DNA of 64,000 nt from Alphaproteobacteria bacterium (GCA_009908505.1 JAAAPD010000067.1:124001-188000); one strand, 5' to 3'; shown: positions 51,987-62,041, counted from the first letter of the stretch. A program made the numbers and translations. Notes: generated from the letters alone by a model not told the origin.

Positions 51987-53219
51987 GTGAAACTGACCAC
52001 AAAACTACTTTCCGCATCCGCGATTGTTAGCGCCACCAGCGTTGGCGCCGTCGAATTGGAGGTGACCCATTGGTGGACCTCGGGCGGTGAAGCCGCTGCT
52101 GTCTCCGAGCTGGCCAAGGCATTCAACGAACAAACCGATCACACCTGGGTCGATGGCGCGATCGCCGGCTCAGGCGGAACGGCCCGCCCGATCATGATTT
52201 CGCGTATCACCGGCGGCGACCCGATGGGCGCCACCCAGTTCAACCACGGCCGCCAGGCCGAGGAACTGGTCGAAGCCGGCCTGATGCAGGACCTGACGGA
52301 AGTGGCCGAGGCCCAGAACTGGCGCGACATCGTCAAGCCGGTCTCGCTGCTTGATGCCTGTACCATCGACGGCCGGGTCTACTGCGCGCCGCTGAACATC
52401 CATTCCTGGCAGTGGCTGTGGCTGTCGCATGACGCCTACGAACAGGCCGGCGTCGACGTGCCCACCAACTGGGACGAATTCGTCGCCGCCGCGCCGGCGT
52501 TGCAGGAACAGGGCATCGTGCCCCTGGCCATGGGCGAACAGGCCTGGCAACAATCCGGCGCCTTCGGTGTGATGGCGATCGCGCTGGCCGGGGAGGAGGC
52601 ATGGCGCGCCGTCAACATCGACCTCGATGCCGACGTCGCCGCCGGTTCGGCCTACCAACGTGTTTTCGAAGCCGCTGCACAGGCCCGCGAACTGGCGGCC
52701 GACACCAATGTCGGCGACTGGAACCTGGCGACCAACATGGTGATCACCGGCCAGGCCGGGGGTCAGATTATGGGCGACTGGGCCCAGGGTGAATTCCAGG
52801 TGGCCGGCCAGGTCGCCGGCGAGGATTATACCTGCCTGCCGGGCCTGGGCGAGACACAGGTTCTCGATACCGGCGGCGACGCGTTCTATTTCCCCAAGAA
52901 CGACGACCCCGAGATCACCGCCGCGCAGCTTGAACTTGCTGCGTTGCTGGTCTCGCCGGAGGTCCAGGTGGACTTCAACCTCAAGAAGGGGTCGCTGCCC
53001 GTGCGCGGCGATGTCGACCTCGAGGCGGCGAACGACTGCATGCGCAAGGGTCTGGACATCCTCGCCAACGGCAACATTCTGCCCTCGGGTGACATGGCGC
53101 TGACGCCCGACGTTCAAGGCCAGATCGAGGACCTGATGGCCGAGTTCTGGAGCGATCCGTCCTACACGGCCGAGGATGCACAGGCGCGCTACGCCGATAT
53201 CATCGCGAGCGCGAACTGA
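51987..53219 (+). CDS. Glucose/mannose-type ABC transporter substrate-binding protein
   Basis: A 410-residue periplasmic binding protein. A signal peptide ends near VGA (about 23). The mature start LEVTHWWTSGGEAAAVSELA and the block GGTARPIMISRITGGDP resemble the GtsA-like glucose/mannose binding proteins. The start is GTG at 51987. It is followed by a strong terminator hairpin before the permease genes, which would give excess binding protein. With the GH2 beta-mannosidase downstream, a mannose-containing sugar is a reasonable guess. Confidence 0.9.
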   Translation: MKLTTKLLSASAIVSATSVGAVELEVTHWWTSGGEAAAVSELAKAFNEQTDHTWVDGAIAGSGGTARPIMISRITGGDPMGATQFNHGRQAEELVEAGLMQDLTEVAEAQNWRDIVKPVSLLDACTIDGRVYCAPLNIHSWQWLWLSHDAYEQAGVDVPTNWDEFVAAAPALQEQGIVPLAMGEQAWQQSGAFGVMAIALAGEEAWRAVNIDLDADVAAGSAYQRVFEAAAQARELAADTNVGDWNLATNMVITGQAGGQIMGDWAQGEFQVAGQVAGEDYTCLPGLGETQVLDTGGDAFYFPKNDDPEITAAQLELAALLVSPEVQVDFNLKKGSLPVRGDVDLEAANDCMRKGLDILANGNILPSGDMALTPDVQGQIEDLMAEFWSDPSYTAEDAQARYADIIASAN

Positions 53220-53229
53220 TCCGCTAGAA

Positions 53230-53266
53230 AGAGGCCCGGTCACACGGATTGGCCGGGCCTCTTTTT
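53230..53266 (+). terminator. Terminator/attenuator between binding protein and permease genes
   Basis: A perfect 10 bp stem (AGAGGCCCGG at 53230-53239, CCGGGCCTCT at 53253-53262) is followed by TTTT. It lies in the 91 nt gap between the binding-protein gene and the first permease. Partial termination here would give more binding-protein than permease message. Confidence 0.85.
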
Positions 53267-53310
53267 GCGAGACCCCGGTCCCGCTCACGCGGGCCGAGAA
53301 GGAGGACCCC

Positions 53311-54228
53311 ATGAGCAGCGCCGAACACGCCCCGGCCGGGCCGGGTAAACGCCCCATCCGCCTATTCCGCAACCTATGGTCAAAGATCGCGGCGATCCCG
53401 ATGATCCTCGTTTCGGTCGGGATCTTCGTCGGCGGCACGATCTGGACGATTGTCTATTCCTTCACGGATTCCGGCCTGTTGCCAAGATTGAACTGGGTCG
53501 GACTGGAGCAGTATGAACGGCTCTGGTCGACGCGACGCTGGCTGGTTTCGATCGAAAACCTAGCCGTCTTCGGGATCGCATCTCTGATCCTGACCTTCGC
53601 GCTGGGCTTCCTTTTGGCCGCGCTGCTCGACCGCAAGATCCGCTTCGAGGACACGTTCCGCACGATCCTGCTATATCCTTTCGCGCTCAGCTTCATCGTT
53701 ACAGGGCTTGTCTGGCAGTGGATCCTGAACCCGGAATTCGGCGTGCAGTCGATCGTCCGCGGCCTCGGCTTCGAAAGCTTCACATTCGATCCGCTCTACG
53801 ATTCCAGCAAGGTGATGATCGGCCTGCTCATCGCGGGCCTATGGCAGGGGACGGGGCTGATCATGGTCATCCTGCTCGCCGGCTTGCGCGGTATCGACGA
53901 AGACATTTGGAAAGCCAGCCGCGTCGACGGCATTCCCGCTTGGAAAACCTACATCGTGATCATCATCCCGATGCTCAAACCGGTCTTCATCACGGCCCTC
54001 GTCCTGGTCACCTCGGGGATCGTCAAGCTTTACGATCTGGTCGTGGCCATGACCAGCGGCGGCCCAGGAATATCGTCCGAGGTGCCCGCCAAATTCGTCT
54101 ACGACACGTTGTTCACACGGCAAAACCTGGGCCAGGGCTTTGCCGCCTCGACCATGATGCTGGTGACCGTCGCGATCATCCTGATCCCGTGGGCGCTGCT
54201 GCAATTCAGGGGGAAGAAAAATGACTGA
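53311..54228 (+). CDS. Sugar ABC transporter permease (first subunit)
   Basis: A 305-residue CUT1 permease with six hydrophobic segments and the EAA-type loop DEDIWKASRVDGIPAWKTYI near residues 200-220. The N terminus is hydrophilic (MSSAEHAPAGPGKRP). The ATG at 53311 follows GGAGG at good spacing. It pairs with the next permease, which overlaps by 8 nt, in the importer whose ATPase is the following gene. Confidence 0.92.
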   Translation: MSSAEHAPAGPGKRPIRLFRNLWSKIAAIPMILVSVGIFVGGTIWTIVYSFTDSGLLPRLNWVGLEQYERLWSTRRWLVSIENLAVFGIASLILTFALGFLLAALLDRKIRFEDTFRTILLYPFALSFIVTGLVWQWILNPEFGVQSIVRGLGFESFTFDPLYDSSKVMIGLLIAGLWQGTGLIMVILLAGLRGIDEDIWKASRVDGIPAWKTYIVIIIPMLKPVFITALVLVTSGIVKLYDLVVAMTSGGPGISSEVPAKFVYDTLFTRQNLGQGFAASTMMLVTVAIILIPWALLQFRGKKND

Positions 54229-55120
54229 GACCGCCACCCTGACCGGCCCCACCGGCCCGCGCCCCAAAAAGGCGCTCTCGCCCCGCAACATCATGCTCTA
54301 CGGCACGCTGATCGTGGTCAGCCTCTACTACCTGCTTCCGCTATACGTGATGATCGTGACATCCCTGAAAGGCATGCCGGAGATTCGGCTGGGCAACATC
54401 TTTTCCCCGCCGGTCGAGATCACCTTCCAGCCCTGGGTCAAGGCCTGGGCCGAGGCCTGCACCGGCATCAATTGCGATGGCCTTTCGCGCGGGTTCTGGA
54501 ATTCCGTCCGCATCCTGATCCCGTCGGTGATCGTGTCCGTTTCGATCGCCTCTGTGACCGGCTACGTGCTTTCGATGTGGCGCTTCAAAGGGTCCGAGAT
54601 CTTCTTCGCGATCCTGCTTTTGGGGGCCTTCATTCCCTACCAGGTGCTTCTGTATCCGGTGGTGATCGTGCTGCGTGAACTGGGCCTTTACGGGTCGCTG
54701 ACAGGTCTGGTCGTGGTGCACACGATCTTCGGAATGCCGATCAACGTGCTTCTGTTCCGCAACTATTTCGTCACCCTGCCGGACGAGCTGTTCAAGGCCG
54801 CGCGTGTCGACGGGGCCGGGTTCTGGCGGATTTTCGTATTCATCATCCTGCCGATGTCGCTGCCGATCTTCGTGGTCTCGATGATCATTCAGGTCACCGG
54901 CATCTGGAACGATTTCCTCTTCGGGGTCGTCTACACGCGGCCCGAGAACTACCCGATGACCGTGCAGCTCAACAATATCGTCAACTCCGTCCAGGGCGTT
55001 CAGGAATACAACGTCAACATGGCCGCCACCTTGCTGACGGGTCTGGTGCCGCTGACCGTCTATTTCTTCTCTGGGAAACTCTTTGTCCGCGGCATCGCCG
55101 CGGGGGCCGTCAAGGGATAA
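54221..55120 (+). CDS. Sugar ABC transporter permease (second subunit)
   Basis: A 299-residue CUT1 permease with six hydrophobic segments and the EAA loop DELFKAARVDGAGFWRIFVF, followed by WNDFLFGVVYTRPENYPM typical of the GtsC/MalG-like partner. The start overlaps the upstream permease. The ATPase gene begins 3 nt after its stop. Confidence 0.93.
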   Translation: MTETATLTGPTGPRPKKALSPRNIMLYGTLIVVSLYYLLPLYVMIVTSLKGMPEIRLGNIFSPPVEITFQPWVKAWAEACTGINCDGLSRGFWNSVRILIPSVIVSVSIASVTGYVLSMWRFKGSEIFFAILLLGAFIPYQVLLYPVVIVLRELGLYGSLTGLVVVHTIFGMPINVLLFRNYFVTLPDELFKAARVDGAGFWRIFVFIILPMSLPIFVVSMIIQVTGIWNDFLFGVVYTRPENYPMTVQLNNIVNSVQGVQEYNVNMAATLLTGLVPLTVYFFSGKLFVRGIAAGAVKG

Positions 55121-55123
55121 GCA

Positions 55124-56206
55124 ATGACCAAGAACTCCGTAGAAATCCGCAATCTCGACCTGTCATTCGGCGCGGTGAAGGTTCTTCAGAACCTCGACCT
55201 CGATATCCATGACGGTGAGTTCCTGGTGCTGCTTGGGTCGTCCGGCTGCGGCAAGTCCACACTGCTGAACTGTATCGCGGGCCTTCTGGATGTGACCGGC
55301 GGACAAATCCTTATCAAGGGGGACAACGTCACCTGGAAGGAACCCAATGAACGCGGCATCGGCATGGTATTCCAGTCCTATGCGCTTTACCCGCAGATGA
55401 CCGTGCGCGGGAACCTGTCCTTCGGACTTAAAAACGCCCGCATGCCCAAGCCGGAAATCGCGGAACGCGTCAAGCGCGCTTCGGAAATCCTCCAGATCGA
55501 GCCGCTGCTGGACCGCAAGCCGGGCGCCCTCTCGGGTGGTCAGCGCCAGCGCGTCGCCATCGGCCGGGCGCTGGTGCGCGACGTGGATGTGTTCCTGTTC
55601 GACGAACCGCTCTCGAACCTCGATGCCAAGCTGCGCGCCGATCTACGGGTCGAACTCAAACGGCTACACGAACAACTTGACAATACGATGATCTACGTCA
55701 CCCACGACCAGGTCGAGGCGATGACCCTGGCCGACCGGATCGCGATCATGAAGGATGGCAAGATCATGCAGCTGGACAGCCCCGCCGAGATCTACAACCG
55801 TCCGCGCAACCTTTACGTTGCCGGGTTCATCGGATCGCCTGCCATGAACTTCATCGAAGGCAAGATCGCTGGGAACAGCTTTGCCGCAGGCGGACTGATA
55901 GTGCCTGTGGAAGGCTATGACTATCTGTCGGGTGGCGTGCATGACGGCGCCGCGGTCCTGGGCGTGCGACCGGAACATGTGCTGACCGATGACATGCTGC
56001 CCAGCGCCGACATGACGACGCAGGTCCTGGCCGATCTGGTCGAACCGATGGGCGCCGACACGCTGGTCTGGACCAAGCTGGAAGGCCATCCGTTCCGGTT
56101 CCGCATGGACGGCCAGGCGCATGTGAAATCCGGCGACGAGGTAACCATCGGCTTCAACCTGTCGCGGATTTCCCTTTTCGACCCCAAGACCGAAGACCGG
56201 CTCTGA
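55124..56206 (+). CDS. Sugar ABC transporter ATP-binding protein (MalK/UgpC-type)
   Basis: A 360-residue ATPase with Walker A LGSSGCGKSTLLNCI (near 38-52), Q-loop FQSYALYPQMT, signature LSGGQRQRVAIGRALVRD, Walker B VFLFDEPLSNLDAKLR, H-loop YVTHDQVEAM and a C-terminal TOBE-type regulatory domain (about 240-360). It energises the two preceding permeases. It is the only sugar-importer ATPase in the window and might also serve the ATPase-less importer at 4013-7230, as MalK-like subunits can be shared. Confidence 0.95.
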   Translation: MTKNSVEIRNLDLSFGAVKVLQNLDLDIHDGEFLVLLGSSGCGKSTLLNCIAGLLDVTGGQILIKGDNVTWKEPNERGIGMVFQSYALYPQMTVRGNLSFGLKNARMPKPEIAERVKRASEILQIEPLLDRKPGALSGGQRQRVAIGRALVRDVDVFLFDEPLSNLDAKLRADLRVELKRLHEQLDNTMIYVTHDQVEAMTLADRIAIMKDGKIMQLDSPAEIYNRPRNLYVAGFIGSPAMNFIEGKIAGNSFAAGGLIVPVEGYDYLSGGVHDGAAVLGVRPEHVLTDDMLPSADMTTQVLADLVEPMGADTLVWTKLEGHPFRFRMDGQAHVKSGDEVTIGFNLSRISLFDPKTEDRL

Positions 56207-56210
56207 CCCC

Positions 56211-58613
56211 ATGACCGCCCCAACCCACATAGACCTGGCGGGGCTCTGGCAGTTGACCGACGAAACCGGGGACTACGCCTGCGACATGGAGATCCCCGGC
56301 GACGGCGTCAGCGCGCTGGAGCAGGCCGGCCTGATCCCCGATCCCTACTGGGGCCAGAACGAATACGGGCTGCGCTGGATCGCGGAACGCGCCTGGGTGT
56401 TGCGCCGCCGGGTCATGCTGGAGTCCCCAGATGTCGACCTCGTGGTCGACGGGCTGGATACGGTGGCCGAGATCCGTTGCAACGGGGAGTTGGCGATCAG
56501 CGCGGACAACGTGCATCGGACCTGGCGCCAGCCATTGGCCGACCTGGCCCGCGAAGGCGAGAACGAGATCGAGATCACCTTCCGCTCGCCCGTGCGCGAA
56601 GCGGCCGCCCGGCAGGCGGCGCAACTCTTCCGCATCCCCTATTCCACCGACAACAACCCGATTCCCAACGGCAACATGCTGCGCAAGGTGCAGTGCGATT
56701 TCGGCTGGGACTGGAACATCGCGCTGGCGCCCTTCGGCATCGCGGGCGATATCCGGCTGGAACCAGCACGGCTCACGCGCATCACCGGTGTCCAGGTCCG
56801 GCAGCAGATCGAACAGGACGTGGCAGATGTCTGGGTTCTGCTGGACGCCTCCGTCCAGACGGACGAAACCGTGACGATCCGTTTCGCCGGGCAGGAACAG
56901 GAACTCTCGCTTTGTGCCACGGATGGCGCAAAGCGGGTGACCGGGCATTTCATCATCGAAAACCCGGATCTGTGGTGGCCGAACGGAATGGGTGACCAAT
57001 CCTTGCATGACCTGACCGTGACCTGCGGCACGCAGACGATCGCCCGCCGCATCGGCCTGCGCCGGATTGAACTGGTCACGGAACCGGACGCGCACGGCGC
57101 CTCCTTCCATTTCCGCGTCAATGGCGTCGATGTCTTTGCAAAAGGGGCCAACTGGATTCCCGCCGATGCGCTGCACGGCCGGATCACGCCGGAAAAGACC
57201 CGCGCGCTTCTGCAATCCGCCGCGGATGCCAACATGAACATGATCCGCGTCTGGGGCGGCGGCCGCTATGAGCCGGACAGCTTCTATGACACCTGTGACG
57301 AGATGGGCCTCATGGTCTGGCAGGATTTCATGTTCGCCTGCTCTCTCTACCCTGCGACCGACGAGTTCCTGGAAAACGTGCGCGAAGAGGTGCGCGAGAA
57401 TGTCGCCCGCCTTCAGCATCATGCCTGCATCGCGCTCTGGTGCGGCGACAATGAACTGGTCGGCGCGCTCGACTGGTTTCCCGAAAGCCGCGAGAATCGC
57501 GACCGCTATCTCGTGAACTACGACCGCCTGAACCGCATGATCGAGGCCACGCTCAGGGATACCGACCCGGACGCGACCTGGTGGCCGTCTTCGCCCTCGC
57601 TCGGCCCGATGGATTTCCGCGATGGCTGGCACGTGGATGGCCAAGGCGACATGCATTTCTGGTCTGTCTGGCACGAGGGCCGGGATTTCGACCATTACCG
57701 CGATGTGAAACCGCGCTTCTGTTCCGAATTCGGGTTCCAGTCCTATCCCTCGATGCCGGTGATCGAAACCTTCACCGACCCTGCGGACCGCAACATTGCC
57801 AGCCCGGTTTTTGAAAGCCACCAGAAGAATGCCGGGGGCAACGCCCGTATCGCGGAAACCATGTTCCGCTATTTCCGCTGGCCCGAACGGTTCGAGGATT
57901 TCGTCTGGCTGTCCCAGATCCAGCAGGCCGAGGCGATAAAGACCGCCTTGACCCATTGGCGAGGCCTGAAGCCCCAATGCATGGGCACGCTCTACTGGCA
58001 GCTCAACGACACCTGGCCGGTCTGTTCGTGGTCATCCCTGGATTATGGCGGCGGATGGAAACTGCTGCACTACGCCGCGCGACGTTTCTATGCGCCTGTC
58101 ACCGTCGTCGCCGTACCGGACGAGGACACGATCACGCTCCGGGCGGTGAATGACCGTCCGAACCCGACACGGCTGACCGTGACCGCGCGCGCCGTCGCCC
58201 TGTCGGGGGGAACGCGCCAGATTGCCAAGGCAGTGATCGAGGCCGGTGCCCACGCCGAGAGGGTCCTGTCCATTCCCCGCGCCGCCCTTGCCGACGGCGA
58301 AATGCTGCATTTCGATTGGCACAGCGACGCAGGGCGCGGTGCGGACCTCTATGCACCCCGGCCCTTCAAGTCCTACGACCTGCATGATCCCGGCCTGGAA
58401 ATCGAGCGGGATGGAAACGATCTGACCATCACCTCTCGCACCCTGGCCCTATTCGTCACGCTCGAGGCGGACATTCCGGGCCGCTTTACTGACAATGCGT
58501 TTCCGCTTCTGCCCGGCCAACCGGTTCGCATCACCTTCACCCCCGATGAACCGGGCGCCACGGCGCATTTCACGCTTCGGGATCTTTATTCCGCCACCAT
58601 GGCAACCCCCTGA
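56211..58613 (+). CDS. GH2-family beta-mannosidase
   Basis: 800 residues without a signal peptide, hence cytoplasmic. An N-terminal jelly-roll (from IDLAGLWQLTDETGDY) and Ig-like domains precede the TIM barrel. WCGDNE places the acid/base at E415 and FCSEFGFQSYPS the nucleophile at E506. WGGGRYEPDSFYDTCDEMGL and the C-terminal beta-domains fit the beta-mannosidase branch of GH2 rather than beta-galactosidase. It should release mannose from the ends of imported beta-mannosides. It is the fifth gene of the importer operon. Confidence 0.9.
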   Translation: MTAPTHIDLAGLWQLTDETGDYACDMEIPGDGVSALEQAGLIPDPYWGQNEYGLRWIAERAWVLRRRVMLESPDVDLVVDGLDTVAEIRCNGELAISADNVHRTWRQPLADLAREGENEIEITFRSPVREAAARQAAQLFRIPYSTDNNPIPNGNMLRKVQCDFGWDWNIALAPFGIAGDIRLEPARLTRITGVQVRQQIEQDVADVWVLLDASVQTDETVTIRFAGQEQELSLCATDGAKRVTGHFIIENPDLWWPNGMGDQSLHDLTVTCGTQTIARRIGLRRIELVTEPDAHGASFHFRVNGVDVFAKGANWIPADALHGRITPEKTRALLQSAADANMNMIRVWGGGRYEPDSFYDTCDEMGLMVWQDFMFACSLYPATDEFLENVREEVRENVARLQHHACIALWCGDNELVGALDWFPESRENRDRYLVNYDRLNRMIEATLRDTDPDATWWPSSPSLGPMDFRDGWHVDGQGDMHFWSVWHEGRDFDHYRDVKPRFCSEFGFQSYPSMPVIETFTDPADRNIASPVFESHQKNAGGNARIAETMFRYFRWPERFEDFVWLSQIQQAEAIKTALTHWRGLKPQCMGTLYWQLNDTWPVCSWSSLDYGGGWKLLHYAARRFYAPVTVVAVPDEDTITLRAVNDRPNPTRLTVTARAVALSGGTRQIAKAVIEAGAHAERVLSIPRAALADGEMLHFDWHSDAGRGADLYAPRPFKSYDLHDPGLEIERDGNDLTITSRTLALFVTLEADIPGRFTDNAFPLLPGQPVRITFTPDEPGATAHFTLRDLYSATMATP

Positions 58614-58624
58614 AAGGACAAACA

Positions 58625-59377
58625 ATGCCCGTGCTTTCCTACCAGCTCTATACCTCTCGCGAAGCGGATCGCGCCGCGACGCTATCCCACGTCAAGGCCG
58701 CCGGCTATGACGCGGTCGAGGGGTTCGGCCCGTGGTTCGATGACCCCGCCGCGTCGCGCGACATGCTCGATACAGCGGGGCTTCCAATGGTGTCGGGCCA
58801 TTTTGCGTTGCAGATGGTCGAGGCAGATGCGGCCAAGGTGATCGACACGGCCCGAACCCTTGGCATCAGCCATGTCTATGCGCCCTTCCTGGTGCCCGAC
58901 GACCGCCCGACGGACCGGGCCGGCTGGGAAGCCTTCGCGCGGCGCCTGGCCGAGGCCGGAAAGCCGATCGTCGAGGCCGGGCTGACCTTCGGTTGGCACA
59001 ACCACGATTTCGAGATGGTGGATCTCGGCGGCGGCACCTGTGCCGAAGACCTGATCGCCGAGGCCGGGGTTTCACTGGAACTGGACCTCGGCTGGGTCTT
59101 CCGTGCCGGTGTCGATCCGGTTGCCGCCATCAACAACTACGGTGATCGGGTCAAGGCGCTGCACGTCAAGGACCGCGCCGCCGAGGGCCAGAACCCGGAC
59201 CAGGATGGTTGGGCGACAATTGGCCAGGGCGTCATGGATTGGCCGGCGATCCTGTCGGCTGCGCGGGCGCAGGGCGTAGAGCTCTTCGTGGTCGAGAACG
59301 ACCACCCTGCCGATGACGTGGAGTTCCTCGGTCGCTCTGCCAGTTACCTGAAATCCCTTTCGGAGGTCAGCGCATGA
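58625..59377 (+). CDS. Sugar phosphate isomerase/epimerase
   Basis: A 250-residue TIM barrel of the AP-endonuclease-2-like group: GYDAVEGFGPWFDDP, GLTFGWHNHDFEMVDLGGGT, LELDLGWVFRAGVDP, VKALHVKDRAAEGQN and LFVVENDHPADD, including the usual metal-binding E/H/D set. It probably converts an oxidised or keto-sugar in the same pathway as the next gene, which it overlaps (ATGA). A second isomerase/Gfo pair lies on the other side of the importer. Confidence 0.88.
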   Translation: MPVLSYQLYTSREADRAATLSHVKAAGYDAVEGFGPWFDDPAASRDMLDTAGLPMVSGHFALQMVEADAAKVIDTARTLGISHVYAPFLVPDDRPTDRAGWEAFARRLAEAGKPIVEAGLTFGWHNHDFEMVDLGGGTCAEDLIAEAGVSLELDLGWVFRAGVDPVAAINNYGDRVKALHVKDRAAEGQNPDQDGWATIGQGVMDWPAILSAARAQGVELFVVENDHPADDVEFLGRSASYLKSLSEVSA

Positions 59378-60498
59378 CAACGCTTGGAATCGGAATCATG
59401 GGCTGCGGCAATATCTCGGCCGCCTATCTGCGGCTGGCGCCATTCTTCCGAGGGATCGACCTGCGCGCGGTTGCCGATCTGAGCCCCGAGGCCGCCGCCG
59501 CGCGGGCCGAGGAATTCGGTGTTCGGGCCGAAACCTCCGACGGGCTTTTGTCGGCCGCCGATATCGACATCATCGTCAACCTGACCATTCCCGCAGCGCA
59601 TTTCGATGTGTCCAAGGCGGCGCTCGAGGCTGGCAAGCATGTCTACTCGGAAAAGCCCTTCGTCCTGTCGCTGGAGGAAGGCCAGGCGCTGCTGGCGCTT
59701 GCCGGGGAAAAGGGGCTGCGGGTCGGATCGGCGCCGGACACCTTCCTTGGCGGAGCGCACCAGGCAGCCCGGGCCAAGCTGGATTCAGGCGATATCGGCA
59801 CGATCATTGGCGGCACCTGCCACGTCATGAGCCACGGCATGGAGGCCTGGCATCCGAACCCGGATTTCTTCTTTCAGCCCGGCGGAGGTCCGGTGCTCGA
59901 CCTTGGGCCCTATTACGTCAGCAACCTTGTTCAGTTTATCGGGCCGGTCAAATCTCTGACCGCCATGTCCTCGGCCGGGTTCAAGGTTCGGACCATCGGC
60001 AATGGCCCGCGCGAGGGCGAAGAGATTCCGGTGAACACGCCGACCAATATCCACGCGATCCTGGAATTCCACAGCGGGGCCATCGTGACCATGGGAACCA
60101 GCTGGGATGTCTGGGCGCATCGCCATGCCAACATGGAGCTATACGGCACCGAGGGCAGTCTCTACGTGCCCGACCCGAATTTCTTCGGCGGCACGGTCGA
60201 GGCGGTGATGCCCGGTGGAGACCCGCAAACGGTCTCGGACAATGCCCATCCGTTCGGCGTGCCCAACCAGGATGACCGCGCCAATTACCGGGTCTCCGGT
60301 CTGGCCGACATGGCCCAGGCCATCGATGCAGGGCGCGATCACCGCTGCAACGGCGAATTGGCGCTGCACGTGATCGAGGTGCTGACGGGTATTTTAAAAT
60401 CCGGTGAAACCGGCCAGCGCATCATGATGCAATCTACCTGTGATCGGCCCGAGGCCCTGACCCCGGACCTGGCGGCGGCACTTCTGAAACCCGCCTAG
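59374..60498 (+). CDS. Gfo/Idh/MocA-family oxidoreductase
   Basis: A 374-residue NAD(P)-dependent dehydrogenase with GIGIMGCGNISAAYLRLAPF, GKHVYSEKPFVLSLEEGQAL (conserved E-K-P Lys) and FFQPGGGPVLDLGPYYVSNL. Final gene of the importer/beta-mannosidase operon. It probably oxidises a sugar that is then handled by the coupled isomerase. It is distinct in sequence from the paralogue at 48610-49716. Its stop overlaps the convergent small gene by 4 nt. Confidence 0.92.
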   Translation: MTTLGIGIMGCGNISAAYLRLAPFFRGIDLRAVADLSPEAAAARAEEFGVRAETSDGLLSAADIDIIVNLTIPAAHFDVSKAALEAGKHVYSEKPFVLSLEEGQALLALAGEKGLRVGSAPDTFLGGAHQAARAKLDSGDIGTIIGGTCHVMSHGMEAWHPNPDFFFQPGGGPVLDLGPYYVSNLVQFIGPVKSLTAMSSAGFKVRTIGNGPREGEEIPVNTPTNIHAILEFHSGAIVTMGTSWDVWAHRHANMELYGTEGSLYVPDPNFFGGTVEAVMPGGDPQTVSDNAHPFGVPNQDDRANYRVSGLADMAQAIDAGRDHRCNGELALHVIEVLTGILKSGETGQRIMMQSTCDRPEALTPDLAAALLKPA

Positions 60499-60701
60499 GT
60501 GATCCGCGCCTCCAGCATGGGAAAGACGGTGCGGCGGCGGTGCCGGGCGATCAACGCCCGGCGCCTGTTCCGCCGCTGCAATTCCCTTTCAAGGGCCTGC
60601 TCGAGAAGATCTGCCATGTCGACGCCGTCCTTCCGGGCGGCCTCGGTCAGCGCCTTTTGCGCCTCATCGCTCAACTGCGGAATATGCTGTGTCTGCTCCA
60701 T
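60495..60701 (-). CDS. Small basic hypothetical protein
   Basis: 68 residues from MEQTQHIPQLSDEAQKALTE (an ATG at 60713 would add four residues). The middle KALTEAARKDGVDMADLLEQ, then ALERELQRRNRRRALIARHR, is helical with an Arg-rich C-terminal third, suggesting nucleic-acid binding or a ribbon-helix-helix-like antitoxin shape. No partner toxin is adjacent. Function unknown; ribosome sites for both starts are weak. Confidence 0.6.
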   Translation of the reverse strand: MEQTQHIPQLSDEAQKALTEAARKDGVDMADLLEQALERELQRRNRRRALIARHRRRTVFPMLEARIT

Positions 60702-60743
60702 GGAACAGACCATGAACGATTCGTCTTGGCGAATGGTTAACGC

Positions 60744-61931
60744 CTAGCCGATCCCCGCCTCGGCCTCGATCTGCTTGCGCGACTTGCGGGCGCGTTCGGT
60801 GGCGGATTTCAACTGGCCGCAGGCCGCCATGATATCCTCGCCGCGCGGTGTGCGGATGGGGCTGGCATAGCCGGCCTTGTAGACGATGTCCGCAAAGCTC
60901 TCGATGCGGGCCCAGTCCGATCGTTCGTAGGGCGCGCCGGGCCATTCGTTGAACGGGATCAGGTTGATCTTGGCGGGAATGCCCTCGATCAGCTTGACAA
61001 GGCGCCGGGCGTCCTCGTCGCTGTCGTTCACGTCCTTGAGCATCACGTATTCAAAAGTGATCCGCTCGGAATTCGACGCCTTGGGATAGGCCTTGAGCGC
61101 CTCCAGAAGCGCCGCGATGTTCCATTTGCGGTTGATCGGCACCAGCTTGTCACGCACTTCGTCGGTGGTCGCATGAAAAGACACGGCCAATTGACAGCCG
61201 ATTTCAGCGGCGGTCTTGGCGATTTCCGGAACGATCCCGCTGGTTGACAGGGTTATGCGGCGGCGCGACAGGGCGATGCCCTCGCCATCCATTGCGATCT
61301 TCATCGCGTCGCGGACGTTCTCGAAATTGTAGAGCGGTTCGCCCATGCCCATCAGCACGATGTTGGACAGAAGGCGCGGGCCGTTCTCGCCGGTGCCCTG
61401 CCCCGGTTCGGGCCATTCGCCCAAATCGTCGCGCGCCATCATGACCTGGCCGATGATTTCCCCGGCGCTCAGGTTGCGCACCAGCTTCTGCGTGCCGGTA
61501 TGGCAGAAGGAACAGGTCAGGGTGCAGCCCACCTGGGACGAGATGCACAGCGTGCCGCGATCTTCCTCGGGGATATAGACGACCTCGACCTCGTGACCTC
61601 CGGCGATGCGGACAAGGTATTTGCGGGTGCCATCGGCGCTGACGGTCTTGGATACCACTTCGGGAATCTCGATCACGAAATGCGCTGCCAGCTTGGCGCG
61701 GAAATCCTTGGCAAGGTTGGTCATTTCCGCGAAGTCGCGCGCACCCCAGTGATAGACCCATTGCCAGATCTGGTTCACGCGCATCTTGGCCTGCTTCTCG
61801 GGCGTGCCCATCGCGATCAACGCATCGCGCAGGGCGGGCCGGGTCAGGCCGACGATATTGGTCGGGCCATCCTCGGGCTCTTGCCGCTTGATGGTCAGAA
61901 CGTCCTGCGTGATCGGGGCCGAGGCCGACAT
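60744..61931 (-). CDS. rlmN: Dual-specificity 23S rRNA/tRNA adenine-C2 methyltransferase RlmN
   Basis: 395 residues, a radical-SAM enzyme with the cluster motif C136-T-L-T-C140-S-F-C143. Also visible: [57 protein letters not shown] and the essential C-terminal Cys in [13 protein letters not shown]. It methylates A2503 of 23S rRNA and A37 of some tRNAs. The ATG at 61931 is family-like; the frame upstream to 61979 is not. Confidence 0.97.
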   Translation of the reverse strand: MSASAPITQDVLTIKRQEPEDGPTNIVGLTRPALRDALIAMGTPEKQAKMRVNQIWQWVYHWGARDFAEMTNLAKDFRAKLAAHFVIEIPEVVSKTVSADGTRKYLVRIAGGHEVEVVYIPEEDRGTLCISSQVGCTLTCSFCHTGTQKLVRNLSAGEIIGQVMMARDDLGEWPEPGQGTGENGPRLLSNIVLMGMGEPLYNFENVRDAMKIAMDGEGIALSRRRITLSTSGIVPEIAKTAAEIGCQLAVSFHATTDEVRDKLVPINRKWNIAALLEALKAYPKASNSERITFEYVMLKDVNDSDEDARRLVKLIEGIPAKINLIPFNEWPGAPYERSDWARIESFADIVYKAGYASPIRTPRGEDIMAACGQLKSATERARKSRKQIEAEAGIG

Positions 61932-62013
61932 GGAAATACTCGCGTCTCTTGGGATCAAGTGGACCTCATATAGGAGCAACGGGCGAAATCCAAAGAAAAT
62001 CCATCAACGCACT

Positions 62014-62041
62014 CGATATCACTATAAAACTAGTTATATCG
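62014..62041 (+). promoter_or_regulatory. ArsR-family operator
   Basis: CGATATCACTA (62014-62024) and TAGTTATATCG (62031-62041) form an 11 bp inverted repeat with one mismatch and a 6 bp spacer. It includes a TATAAA and lies 31 nt before the ArsR-type gene. The size and position fit an autoregulatory ArsR/SmtB site. No other function is evident in the 61932-62072 gap. Confidence 0.6.
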
